Origin: Ampullaceana balthica
Lineage: Eukaryota > Mollusca > Gastropoda > Lymnaeidae
Direction: 5' to 3'
Length of the DNA: 64,000 nt
NCBI GenBank assembly: GCA_944989445.1
Contig: CALYLW010000560.1
Span: 389,308-453,307 of the forward strand
Made by a program: the position numbers and the translations under genes. This document shows, piece by piece, positions 31,573 to 43,859 of this stretch (its first letter is position 1; every line of letters begins with the position of its first letter). The notes under the pieces are model-generated. The model had not been told where the DNA came from and did not search any database. It worked only from the letters and a program-made list of their open reading frames with translations.

Positions 31573-34500
31573 TTAAAAAATAAATATATATTGAAGACAA
31601 AATAGGTTTAGATGGACCACACATATCAGAAAGTAATGTTGTGTCCTATAGTTTAGATGGACCACACACAGAAAGTAATGTTGTGTCTTATAGTTTAGAT
31701 GGACCACACATATCAGAAAGTAATGTTGTGTCCTATAGTTTAGATGGACCACACACATCAGAAAGTAATGTTGTGTCCCAGAGTTTCGATGGACCACACA
31801 TATCAGAAAGTAATGTTGTGTCCTAGAGTTTAGATTAACCACACACATCAGAAAGTAATGTTGTGTCCTATAGTTTAGATGGACCACATATATCAGAAAG
31901 TAATGTTGTGTCCTACAGTTTAGATAGACCACACATATCAGAAAGTAATATTATGTCCCACAGTTTAGATAGACTACACATATCAGAAAGTAATGTTGTG
32001 TCCTACAGTTTAGATGGACAACACACAGAAATAATGTTGTGTCCTAGAGTTTAGATTGCCCACACATTCCAGAAAGTAATGTTGTGTCCTAGAATTTAGC
32101 TAGACTACACATATCAGAAAGTAATGTTGTGTCCTAGAATTTAGCTAGACTACACATATCAGAAAGTAATGTTGTGTCCTATAGTTTAGATGGACCACAC
32201 ACAGAAAGTAATGTTGTGTCCTATAGTTTAGATGGACCACACACAGAAAGTAATGTTGTGTCCTATAGTTTAGATGGACCACACACATCAGAAAGTAATG
32301 TTGTGTCCTATAGTTTAGATGGACCACACACAGAAAGTAATGTTGTGTCCTATAGTTTAGATGGACCACACACAGAAAGTAATGTTGTGTCCTATAGTTT
32401 AGATGGACCACACGTTCCAGAAAGTAATGTTGTGTCCTATAGTTTAGATGGACCACACATATGAGAAAGTATTGTTGTGTCCTATAGTTTAGATGGACCA
32501 CACACAGAAAGTAATGTTGTGTCCTATAGTTTAGATGGACCACACACAGAAAGTAATGTTGTGTCCTATAGTTTAGATGGACCACACACAGAAAGTAATG
32601 TTGTGTCCTATAGTTTAGATGGACCACACACAGAAAGTAATGTTGTGTCCTATAGTTTAGATGGACCACACACATCAGAAAGTAATGTTGTGTCCTATAG
32701 TTTAGATGGACCACACACAGAAAGTAATGTTGTGTCCTATAGTTTAGATGGACCACACACAGAAAGTAATGTTGTGTCCTATAGTTTAGATGGACCACAC
32801 ACAGAAAGTAATGTTGTGTCCTATAGTTTAGATGGACCACACATATCAGAAAGTAATGTTGTGTCCTATAGTTTAGATGGACCACAAACATCAGAAAGTA
32901 ATGTTGTGTCCTATAGTTTAGATGGACCACACACAGAAAGTAATGTTGTGTCCTATAGTTTAGATGGACCACACACAGAAAGTAATGTTGTGTCCTATAG
33001 TTTAGATGGACCACACATATCAGAAAGTAATGTTGTGTCCTATAGTTTAGATGGACCACACACAGAAAGTAATGTTGTGTCCTATAGTTTAGATGGACCA
33101 CACACAGAAAGTAATGTTGTGTCCTATAGTTTAGATGGACCACACACAGAAAGTAATGTTGTGTGCTATAGTTTAGATGGACCACACATATCAGAAAGTA
33201 ATGTTGTGTCCTATAGTTTAGATGGACCACACATATCAGAAAGTAATGTTGTGTCCTATAGTTTAGATGGACCACACACATCAGAAAGTAATGTTGTGTC
33301 CTATAGTTTAGATGGACCACACACAGAAAGTAATGTTGTGTCCTATAGTTTAGATGGACCACACATATCAGAAAGTAATGTTGTGTCCTATAGTTTAGAT
33401 GGACCACACACAGAAAGTAATGTTGTGTCCTATAGTTTAGATGGACCACACACAGAAAGTAATGTTGTGTCCTATAGTTTAGATGGACCACACACAGAAA
33501 GTAATGTTGTGTCCTATAGTTTAGATGGACCACACACAGAAAGTAATGTTATGTCCTATAGTTTAGATGGACCACACACAGAAAGTAATGTTGTGTCCTA
33601 TAGTTTAGATGGACCACACACAGAAAGTAATGTTGTGTCCTATAGTTTAGATGGACCACACATATCAGAAAGTAATGTTGTGTCCTATAGTTTAGATGGA
33701 CCACACACAGAAAGTAATGTTGTGTCCTATAGTTTAGATGGACCACACACAGAAAGTAATGTTGTGTCCTATAGTTTAGATGGACCACACACAGAAAGTA
33801 ATGTTGTGTCCTATAGTTTAGATGGACCACACACAGAAAGTAATGTTGTGTCCTATAGTTTAGATGGACCACACACATAAAGTAATGTTGTGTCCTATAG
33901 TTTAGATGGACCACACACAGAAAGTAATGTTGTGTCCTATAGTTTAGATGGACCACACACAGAAAGTAATGTTGTGTCCTATAGTTTAGATGGACCACAC
34001 ACAGAAAGTAATGTTGTGTCCTATAGTTTAGATGGACCACACACATCAGAAAGTAATGTTGTGTCCTATAGTTTAGATGGACCACACACAGAAAGTAATG
34101 TTGTGTCCTATAGTTTAGATGGACCACACACAGAAAGTAATGTTGTGTCCTATAGTTTAGATGGACCACACGTTCCAGAAAGTAATGTTGTGTCCTATAG
34201 TTTAGATTGACTACACATATCAGAAAGTAATGTTGTGTCCTATAGTTTAGATGGACCACACATATCAGAAAGTAATGTTGTGTCCTATAGTTTAGATTGA
34301 CTACACATATCAGAAAGTAATGTTGTGTCCTATAGTTTAGATTGACTACACATATCAGAAAGTAATGTTGTGTCCTATAGTTTAAATGGACCACACATAT
34401 CAGAAAGTAATGTTGTGTCCTATAGTTTAGATGGACCACACACATCAGAAAGTAATGTTGTGTCCTAGAGTTTGGATGGACCACACATATCAGAAAGTAA

Positions 34501-37500
34501 TGTTGTGTCCTAGAGTTTAGATAGACCACACATATCAGAAAGTAATGTTGTGTCCTATAAGTTAGATGGACCACACACAGAAAGTAATGTTGTGTCCTAG
34601 AGTTTAGATAGACCACACATATCAGAAAGTAATGTTGTGTCCCATAGTTTAGATGGACCACACATATCAGAAAGTAATGTTGTGTCCTATAGTTTAGACG
34701 GACCACACACAGAAAGTAATGTTGTGTCCTATAGTTTAGATGGACCACACATATCAGAAAGTAATGTTGTGTCCTATAGTTTAGATGGACCACACACAGA
34801 AAGTAATGTTGTGTCCTAGAGTTTAGATAGACCACACATATCAGAAAGTAATGTTGTGTCCTAGAGTTTAGATAGACCACACATATCAGAAAGTAATGTT
34901 GTGTCCTATAGTTTAGACGGACTACACACAGAAAGTAATGTTGTGTCCTATAGTTTAGATGGACCACACACAGAAAGTAATGTTGTGTCCTATAGTTTAG
35001 ATGGACCACACATATCAGAAAGTAATGTTGTGTCCTATAGTTTAGATGGACCACACACAGAAAGTAATGTTGTGTCCTATAGTTTAGATGGACCACACAT
35101 AACAGAAAGTAATGTTGTGTCCTATAGTTTAGATGGACCACACACAGAAAGTAATGTTGTGTCCTAGAGTTTAGATAGACCACACATATCAGAAAGTAAT
35201 GTTGTGTCCTAGAGTTTAGATAGACCACACATATCAGAAAGTAATGCTGTGTCCTATAGTTTAGATGGACCACACATATCAGAAAGTAATGTTGTGTCCT
35301 ATAGTTTAGATGGACCACACACAGAAAGTAATGTTGTGTCCTATAGTTTAGATGGACCACACACAGAAAGTAATGTTGTGTCCTATAGTTTAGATGGACC
35401 ACACACAGAAAGTAATGTTGTGTCCTAGAGTTTAGATAGACCACACATATCAGAAAGTAATGTTGTGTCCTAGAGTTTAGATAGACCACACATATCAGAA
35501 AGTAATGTTGTGTCCTATAGTTTAGATGGACTACACACAGAAAGTAATGTTGTGTCCTATAGTTTAGATGGACCACACACAGAAAGTAATGTTGTGTCCT
35601 ATAGTTTAGATGGACCACACACAGAAAGTAATGTTGTGTCCTATAGTTTAGATGGACCACACATATCAGAAAGTAATGTTGTGTCCTATAGTTTAGATGG
35701 ACCACACACAGAAAGTAATGTTGTGTCCTAGAGTTTAGATAGACCACACATATCAGAAAGTAATGTTGTGTCCTAGAGTTTAGATAGACCACACATATCA
35801 GAAAGTAATGCTGTGTCCTATAGTTTAGATGGACCACACATATCAGAAAGTAATGTTGTGTCCTATAGTTTAGATGGACCACACACAGAAAGTAATGTTG
35901 TGTCCTAGAGTTTAGATAGACCACACATATCAGAAAGTAATGTTGTGTCCTAGAGTTTAGATAGACCACACATATCAGAAAGTAATGTTGTGTCCTATAG
36001 TTTAGATGGACTACACACATAAAGTAATGTTGTGTCCTATAGTTTAGATGGACCACACACAGAAAGTAATGTTGTGTCCTATAGTTTAGATGGACCACAC
36101 ACAGAAAGTAATGTTGTGTCCTATAGTTTAGATGGACCACACACAGAAAGTAATGTTGTGTCCTAGAGTTTAGATAGACCACACATATCAGAAAGTAATG
36201 TTGTGTCCTAGAGTTTAGATAGACCACACATATCAGAAAGTAATGTTGTGTCCTATAGTTTAGATGGACTACACACAGAAAGTAATGTTGTGTCCTATAG
36301 TTTAGATGGACCACACATATCAGAAAGTAATGTTGTGTCCTATAGTTTAGATGGACCACACACAGAAAGTAATGTTGTGTCCTATAGTTTAGATGGACCA
36401 CACATATCAGAAAGTAATGTTGTGTCCTATAGTTTAGATGGACCACACACAGAAAGTAATGTTGTGTCCTAGAGTTTAGATAGACCACACATATCAGAAA
36501 GTAATGTTGTGTCCTAGAGTTTAGATAGACCACACATATCAGAAAGTAATGATGTGTCCTATAGTTTAGATGGACCACACATATCAGAAAGTAATGTTGT
36601 GTCCTATAGTTTAGATGGACCACACACAGAAAGTAATGTTGTGTCCTAGAGTTTAGATAGACCACACATATCAGAAAGTAATGTTGTGTCCTAGAGTTTA
36701 GATAGACCACACATATCAGAAAGTAATGTTGTGTCCTATAGTTTAGATGGACTACACACATAAAGTAATGTTGTGTCCTATAGTTTAGATGGACCACACA
36801 CAGAAAGTAATGTTGTGTCCTATAGTTTAGATGGACCACACATATCAGAAAGTAATGTTGTGTCCTATAGTTTAGATGGACCACACACAGAAAGTAATGT
36901 TGTGTCCTATAGTTTAGATGGACCACACACAGAAAGTAATGTTGTGTCCTATAGTTTAGATGGACCACACACAGAAAGTAATGTTGTGTCCTATAGTTTA
37001 GATGGACCACACACAGAAAGTAATGTTGTGTCCTATAGTTTAGATGGACCACACATATGAGAAAGTATTGTTGTGTCCTATAGTTTAGATGGACCACACA
37101 TATCAGAAAGTAATGTTGTGTACCAGAGTTTAGACGGACCACACATATCAGAAAGTAATGTTGTGAACCAGAGTTTAGACGGACCACACATATGAGAAAG
37201 TAATGTTGTGTACCAGAGTTTAGACGGACCACACATATCAGAAAGTAATGTTGTGTACCAGAGTTTAGACGGACCACACATATGAGAAAGTAATGTTGTG
37301 TACCAGAGTTTAGACGGACCACACATATGAGAAAGTAATGTTGTGTACCAGAGTTTAGACGGACCACACATATGAGAAAGTAATGTTGTGTACCAGAGTT
37401 TAGACGGACCACACATATGAGAAAGTAATGTTGTGTACCAGAGTTTAGACGGACCACACATATGAGAAAGTAATGTTGTGTACCAGAGTTTAGACGGACC

Positions 37501-37585
37501 ACACATATGAGAAAGTAATGTTGTGTACCAGAGTTTAGACGGACCACACATATGAGAAAGTAATGTTGTGTACCAGAGTTTAGAC

Positions 37586-40500
37586 CAGTGGTTCCCAAAG
37601 TGGTCCCTACGGACCCCCAGGGGTCCGCGGAACAGTTCAGGGGGTCCGTGGAAAATTAAAATTGATTTGGGGGTCCCTGAACAACGTCAGGGGGTCCGCG
37701 GGAGGTTTAGTATAAAAATAATAAAATTATGTTTTTTAAAAAATTATTACGGAAATAAAGTACAATGAATACTGTAGTAGCGATTTTTAGGTCCTGGGTA
37801 AAATAAAGTTGTTTGACCTACAAAAGGAAAAAAAAACTATGATATTTCCAATGCTGTAACCAATCAAAATGATTGGTTAATTGAAAGGTATGTCAAGTTA
37901 TATGCTTGAGAAAGGCGGAGGTCATAAAAATACAATCTTTTAACGGAAATGAGGACGATAGCAGGGTTGTGTAAATTTTGACTTGTCGGTAGTCATATTT
38001 ATCTTAATATGACTTACCTACAGCTTTCCATTATTACAAATTTGATATGATTGGACGATTAAACATACATGAATCGAGTCAGCAAAAAGAATTTTTTAAT
38101 TCAAAATTTGACCACACACGTAGAGAGTTAGCAAAATAATATTAAAAAATATTTTCTAATGTAGTATGATAATTTTAAAAAAAAATGTAATTAACATTAA
38201 AAAATTGCTTTAGAAACCTAAAAATTGAAGCATAGAAATCTCCACCTCACCAAAACCTTTTTTTGTCTTCAAGTTTAAGATGGCGCAGTGTGAGACAGAC
38301 TACTGAAAATAGTTTTATACAGCAACGCAACTATGCTGCTACATATTAAGTCTAAAAGAGCCGTACATATAATCGACAATTTATCTTGATGTAATGCTGA
38401 TACGAAGTGCATAAACACATTTTCCCAATCTTAGGCTAAAAGAAGTTTAGTATTGTTAGTTGGAAGTTTTAATATTGTTGAATTTTGTGTTTTTAGCAGA
38501 TAGTTTACTTTTAAACGTAAGTAGATTTAATATTTGAAGACATTTTTATATCTTTTGAAAATTCACATTTTCAATATAGTAATACATTAAGGTTAATTTT
38601 TTTAAAAATAAAATAAAACTCACAAAGGTATCGTACGTTTTTTTGAAAAAAATTAAATAGAATTGTATCCTTCCATCTCACGTAAAATAGTTCTATAGGG
38701 GTTTACTGCAGCATTCCATTGAACAAGTTAATAATTAATAGTTAAGTAACCGTTTCAAATAAAACATTGATACAATACATTACAATTTGTGTGTCCTTTT
38801 GAACAGATGAGTGTTCCAAAGAAAAAATGTAGACAGTACAGTGTTGAATATTTGAAGTATGGCTTTATTTCATTACCAGTAAATAGTATTTTACCAATGT
38901 GTCTTCTGTGAAATAAAACTTTGTCGAATGATTCTATGAAACCTCCCACGCTTTAAGGAACATTTAATGAAAATCCATAGTGATAAAAAGATAAAGATTT
39001 AAAGATTTTTTTAAGCAGTCCAAAAAACATATTTGAAAACGCCATCACTTCAACAACTCATAGGGACAACATCTAAGTGAGATGACGATGGACTGCATGC
39101 GTCTTATAATGTTTCTTTATTGATTGCAAAGTCTGGAAAGCCACACACGAATAGTGAAGGAAGAACTTATTTTACCAGCTTTAAGTGAGGTGATAAGCAC
39201 TGTGTTGAACAAACCAGGTTTCGACATCTCAAAAAGAAATAAACTGAGCAATAATTCAGTCCAAAGAATGATTAACGAAATGCTCAGTGTGTTGAAAATT
39301 CTTTATGTGATTACTTAAAAACATCTGATTTTTCCCTACAGCTTGACGACTCCACTTTACCAGGAAACGAGGCTTTACTTTTAGCTTATGTAAAATTTAT
39401 AAAAGAAGAACAATTTTGCCAAGAACTGTTGTTTGCTAAATGTTTGGAAACAGATACAAAAGGTGAAACGTTATTTACTGAATTAAAAAGATTTTTCGAT
39501 GAAAAAGCTATACCCTTGACTAATATCATTTCTGTTGCTACTGACGGTGCTCCGGCAATGGTAGGAAGATACGAGGCTTTCTGGCATACTTAAAACAAGC
39601 TGTACCACATGTATGTTCAGTGCAATTGTGTCATTCATCGACATCATTTTGTTGCAAAATTCTTAGTGAACGTTTGCATTGATCACTAGATTATGTCATT
39701 AGAGCAGTTAATAAAATCAAAAGAAATGCCTTCAGTGAGATATAATTTGCTAAACTTTGTTTGGAAAATGATGAAGACCATAATTGTTTACTACTTCTCA
39801 CAGAAGAACGAAGGTTATCTAAAAGTGCTTGTTTAAATCGATTTTATGCTCTCTTTTATTTAGTGCTGGAATTCCTGGAAGGCAAAGACAATGATTTGAG
39901 ACAAATTTAATTAACTAAAAAAAATGACATAGCCTACATGACAGAATTGTTTGCCAAATTTAACAAAACTAATTTGAAACTACAAGGTGACCAATTAAAT
40001 GTAATCAAAACTCTAAAAGTGTGAAATCTGCGTTTGTTGCAAAACTTTTTCTGTATAAACAAAACTTGGGGAGAGGAGAATGCTCTCAGATTCAAAATCT
40101 CTCGAATTTTCAAAATATAGATGAAGACTTGTTTACCTACTGTCAACGCTTAACGGCTCTTCATGCAGACCTGAAACAAAGATCTGAAGTCATTCTTCAC
40201 TTGGATATTCCCGACTGGGTGTTGAACCCTTTTGCTCGGGGACAAACTCAGATCCCAGACATAGATGAATCCATACTAATACAGGAGCAACTTATTGAAT
40301 TATCCACAAATGAGGAACTTAAACCAATGTTTGAACATAGATAGCACACATTCTGGTTACAAAAAGAGATCCCAATTTTATATCCTGCATTATGGGTTAT
40401 TGTACCGAAGTTGTTGACTGCTTTCCCGTCTTCCTATTTAGTAGAACAAGGACTCAGTGCCGTTATGAACCTCATCACAAACAAAAGAAACCGGTTATAC

Positions 40501-40787
40501 ATTTGTGCTCGTGGGGATTTGCATTTACTACTCACAAACATTGAGCCGGACATTAATATACTCATAAAATTATTAAAATCTCATTAAGTTCATCCAAGTC
40601 ATTAATTTTTTTAAAATTTAACAAAAGTTTAATTTAAATAAATAATAATTCTTCAACCAAATGTTGTTGTTAATTTAAATAGTAAATTTGTATACTATAC
40701 ATTTATGTAGCTTTTTCACGTGGGGGTCCGTGGGAAAGTTTTGACTATAAAAGGGGTCCACGGGTAAAAAAAGTTTGGGAACCACTG
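37586..40787 (+). mobile_element. hAT transposon, 3.2 kb, decayed
   Basis: Termini CAGTGGTTCCCAAA and TTTGGGAACCACTG are perfect inverted repeats. Subterminal GGGGTCCGCGG/GGGGGTCCGTGG motifs occur at both ends. The 8 bp duplication GTTTAGAC proves insertion into the minisatellite. The interior carries a broken transposase of the BED-finger hAT type at 38807-40587, so the copy is not autonomous now. About 1.2 kb before the transposase holds no ORF. Confidence 0.93.
38807..40587 (+). pseudogene. BED-finger hAT transposase, broken (ZBED5-like)
   Basis: Starting at MSVPKKKCRQYSVEYLKYGF, the frame shows a BED zinc finger (MCLLC, then FKEHLMKIHS) interrupted by a TGA near 38910 and a frameshift. 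Further pieces follow: 39124-39318 (a helical core segment), 39330-39590 with LDDST and ATDGAPAM carrying acidic residues of the hAT catalytic core, 40021-40344, and the C-terminal dimerisation region with FPSSYLVEQGLSAVMN ending at TAA 40585-40587. Stops and frameshifts separate the pieces. The domain order matches the ZBED5/FAM200 type of hAT transposase. It is a transposon relic and not a host gene. Confidence 0.88.
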
Positions 40788-40890
40788 GTTTAGACGGACC
40801 ACACATATGAGAAAGTAATGTTGTGTACCAGAGTTTAGACGGACCACACATATGAGAAAGTAATGTTGTGTACCAGAGTTTAGACGGACC

Positions 40891-41785
40891 AAAGCAAATC
40901 TCTTTGTTTCATGCAATGGGTTTAAATTAATTTAAAAAAATTACGGGTTCCCATAAATTGAGATAACATAGAACAGAAAAAGGTTGCATTGAATTGAGGA
41001 AAATTCCAGCATCTGATCTCGATTTACTAGTTACTTCTTCAGATGTCAATTTTTACAAGACGATTGAAATTTTAAAATTCTGGTATGCCTTTTTTTCGAA
41101 ATTATCTATGCCTTTTGTAGTGATTATTAACGGAGAAATTTGAATATTTTCATATTCTTATCATAATTCTTAATGATTTTCCTTAAAATAGACGACTTCA
41201 AATTATTTACACATTACTTTAATAAAGTGGATATGCGTAACATTTTTAATGAATAACCGTATTTTAATGAAAAACACTAATTATTTGCGCTACTTTAATT
41301 CAATAACAGCAAAATAAATTAAATTTATAGTAACTTACCTTGCCTTACAATAATTTTCTGTAAACTGAAACAGCAATATAAATGACTACTTGCAAGTTAA
41401 ACACAATATTTGAACCACCATGTCATGTAGGTACGTGTTTGCGCATCATTCTGCAAATGTCAAAATTCCACGTAAAACTGTCGTGGCGATAATAATAGCA
41501 CATATTATTCGGCCCAGCGATAATGTGTTTTTTTGGGGTCATTTTCTTATAAAAGAGTCATCTTTGATTCATACCGCTTAGTTTTCAAAACAAATCGATA
41601 CCTTTTTTGAGCGATTAAAAATTTTTGAACGGTTTTTCGTTAGTTATAATATCCACTATGTAATCAAAAAAATGTGCGAATCTGTTAATTAAGACTCGAA
41701 ATTACAAATATTTTTGTTTCACCTTGACTTTTCAAAAGAAAAAGGGTGGTTGTCGAAAATGGCTGTACTTTTCAAATGCCCACAA
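40891..41785. other. Intergenic, no gene seen
   Basis: AT-rich sequence with no ORF of note and no clear element ends. Confidence 0.5.
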
Positions 41786-41850
41786 ATGCCGCCCCCTTAA
41801 TGAGTGCCGCCCGGGGCGTATCGCCCCCACCGCCCCTAGCTACGCCACTG
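41786..41850. mobile_element. One terminus of a hAT-like element
   Basis: The C-rich GGGGCGTATCGCCCCCACCG followed by CCCCTAGCTACGCCACTG resembles a hAT right end (…CTACGCCACTG). GGGTTTAA follows and also occurs at 40919, but no matching CAGTGGCGTAG left end is found there, so the other end is lost or diverged. Confidence 0.45.
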
Positions 41851-41929
41851 GGTTTAATTTTACGTTACAAGATTTGAAGGAAGGATGGATGGATACAACA
41901 TACAGTGTGACTTAAATAAAAGCGTGTAA

Positions 41930-42170
41930 AAAATACATGATACATAGCGATACACAAAATAATCTAAAAATTCAATAATTTAATTACAGTACATGCGATC
42001 GATCTGACATTTTGATACTTTGTTTTTATCATCGGCACAAAACTGCCTGCAAAATATCAGCTCGCTAGCTTACGAGGAAGTTGGTTAAAATCGATCCAAA
42101 GTTATTTTCGACCAGCAAGCAAGGGTTAAAACAAACAGACACCACGAGTTAATATAAAGGATTTTTTTTT
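41930..42170 (+). mobile_element. Dispersed AAATCC element, partial copy
   Basis: Contains TTCAATAATTTAATTACAGT, GCGATCGATCTGACATTTTG, TCGCTAGCTTACGAGGAAG and ends GAGTTAATATAAAGGATTTT, matching 28633-28870 inverted and 46740-46960 directly. Confidence 0.65.
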
Positions 42171-42533
42171 AAATCTCAGAGATAGATAGAAAAGCTGTGA
42201 CTGATTACATCAATAGCTCTCCTCGTCTGGAAGCACACGAAAGTAGGAAATCTAAACAAAATGAGTTCTTCCAGGGTCAGATTATTATAAATAAAACGTA
42301 TGATTTATACGTAGAGCAGCCACTTGAACGAGGTCAGACACCTTTGAAAGGTTCTTATTATACATACATTTTAACACAGCGTTAAATATTAACTTTCAAA
42401 ACCAGAAAGAATGATCGATGTGATCTCTGTTTAAGTGTTAACGTGAAATAAGAACAAAATTACGAGACGGCAACAGAGGCAGAAAAGTATGCTTCTCACA
42501 TTGATAATAAAATTGCAAGCAGCTCAGAATGAG

Positions 42534-42640
42534 GGGCCGTCCATAAAGTACGTCACACTATTTTTGACCATTTTTGACCCCCCCCTCCCCCCTGTCACAA
42601 ACTGTCACAAATCTCTAAAGTACGTCACACTTTCAATTTT
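42534..42640. mobile_element. GGGGCCGTCC-type MITE terminus
   Basis: GGGGCCGTCCATAAAGTACG continuing TCACACT is close to the termini of the element at 2091. An internal CTCTAAAGTACGTCACACTT repeats the motif directly. The opposite terminus was not found, so this is one end or a fragment. Confidence 0.6.
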
Positions 42641-42737
42641 TTTTAAAATTAACATCTAATTACAACAATTAATTTAATACTTAAAATACACTTCACTATT
42701 AAACTGTATGAAAATATAAAATTTTCACTTAAAAGTA

Positions 42738-43010
42738 GGGATGTACCGGATTCCAAATTTTGAAATCCGGCCGGAGATGAATTTGGTCGGATTTATGAAG
42801 TGAAATCCGGCTGGAGCAGGAATCAGATTTGTTAAAATGGCCGGATTCCGGATTTGTCGGAGCAATTATGAATATATATATATATTATATATAAATCAGG
42901 AATCTACCGGCCAGCCGGATTTATGAGGTGAAATCCTGCTGAAACCAAAGCCGGATTTTTAAAAATAGCCGGATTACGGATTTGCCGGAGCTGGAGCCAC
43001 ACCCCCACTT
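42738..43010. repeat. CCGGATT-rich repeated block
   Basis: GGATGTACCGGATTCC and repeated GCCGGATTT/AAATCCGGC motifs occur in two roughly duplicated halves around a (TA)n tract at 42873-42893. Both orientations of AATCCGGC make it hairpin-prone. Probably a MITE, class unassigned. Confidence 0.5.
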
Positions 43011-43859
43011 AAAAGAACTATCAGATTATTGAAATGACTTTAATAGTAGAATAGTTAATTGTCAACAGTTTTCACAGTTATTCAATAAAACAGTAACTCA
43101 ATCTAGATCGAATTTGAAAACGAAAATTGCAAAAACTAGACTTGACAATTATCATTTATCTGCTACCTTTTCATTTACAATGGGTGAGGTGAAGTTTTAG
43201 ATAATCTTCCGATTAAGCATTCTATTGACACAGGATAAGAAGTCAGTAGATTAGCGAAACTTGAACTCAACCATTGATTAAATAATAAAAAGGAAACAAA
43301 ACAATTTGACTAAAAAAAAGACTAGATTGACAAATTATGTGACCAACTCTTGTGCTATATTGAATCTGTTTATTATGGTCCTGAATTATGTTTCATTCAA
43401 AAATATTCACTGGACATCATCTTACAACGGTGAAGTGAAGTGTTCATCCATAGTTACGACTGACATCAATCTTTCACCATCATCGTTTCCTGAAAGGATA
43501 ATTGCAGAAAGATCAACTCGTCCTCATCTAGCTTTTCAACAGCCTCTGAATGTGCATTTTCTCTTCTGGCAATTACTGCCATGGGTTCTCTTTGCCTTCT
43601 AGAAGCGATTTTTAAAAGGACGGATGCGTTTTATATGAGTTGATTCTTGAATAGTTTGGGTGGGCACATTCTCCAGAGCCCGAGCTCTGTATTGTCCTGT
43701 ATGTTTCTTCAACATTGTTTGTGAGGCAAAATATAAGTGACATACTTTGCAAAGTCGATCAAATAAGCTGGTAATCATATGGTTGTACTTTGAAAACTCC
43801 TGTTGATCTTGGCATGATGTAATCAAAGTATTGATTTTGTTCAAACGCGACAAATTTTT

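Larger units (their letters stand above)
37578..40795. repeat. Target-site duplication of the hAT transposon
   Basis: GTTTAGAC at 37578-37585 and again at 40788-40795 flanks the element exactly. The octamer is part of the array unit, and the array continues in register after it. Confidence 0.93.
31605..40890. repeat. 42/45 bp minisatellite, about 140 copies, split by a hAT
   Basis: Units read TTTAGATGGACCACACACAG AAAGTAATGTTGTGTCCTATAG in 42 bp form, or with an extra TATC/ATC giving 45 bp. Three zones are visible: mixed diverged units (31605-32160), a homogeneous zone with higher-order structure (32160-37080), and a GAGTTTAGACGGACCACACA zone with TGTACCA (37120-37577). The last zone resumes at 40788-40890 after the transposon. 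Long ORFs on both strands (for example 33549-37598 minus) arise because unit lengths are divisible by three; none has a signal or known domain. Confidence 0.97.

Noticed and set aside
33549..37598. 1349-codon ORF and similar long ORFs at 32145-33533 (-) and 32477-33880 (+) as genes
   Set aside because: They consist only of the 42/45 bp minisatellite, lack ATG or signal context, and open frames occur on both strands because units are divisible by three.
38807..40587. Host ZBED-type gene
   Set aside because: It lies inside intact hAT termini with a target-site duplication and has multiple stops and frameshifts.
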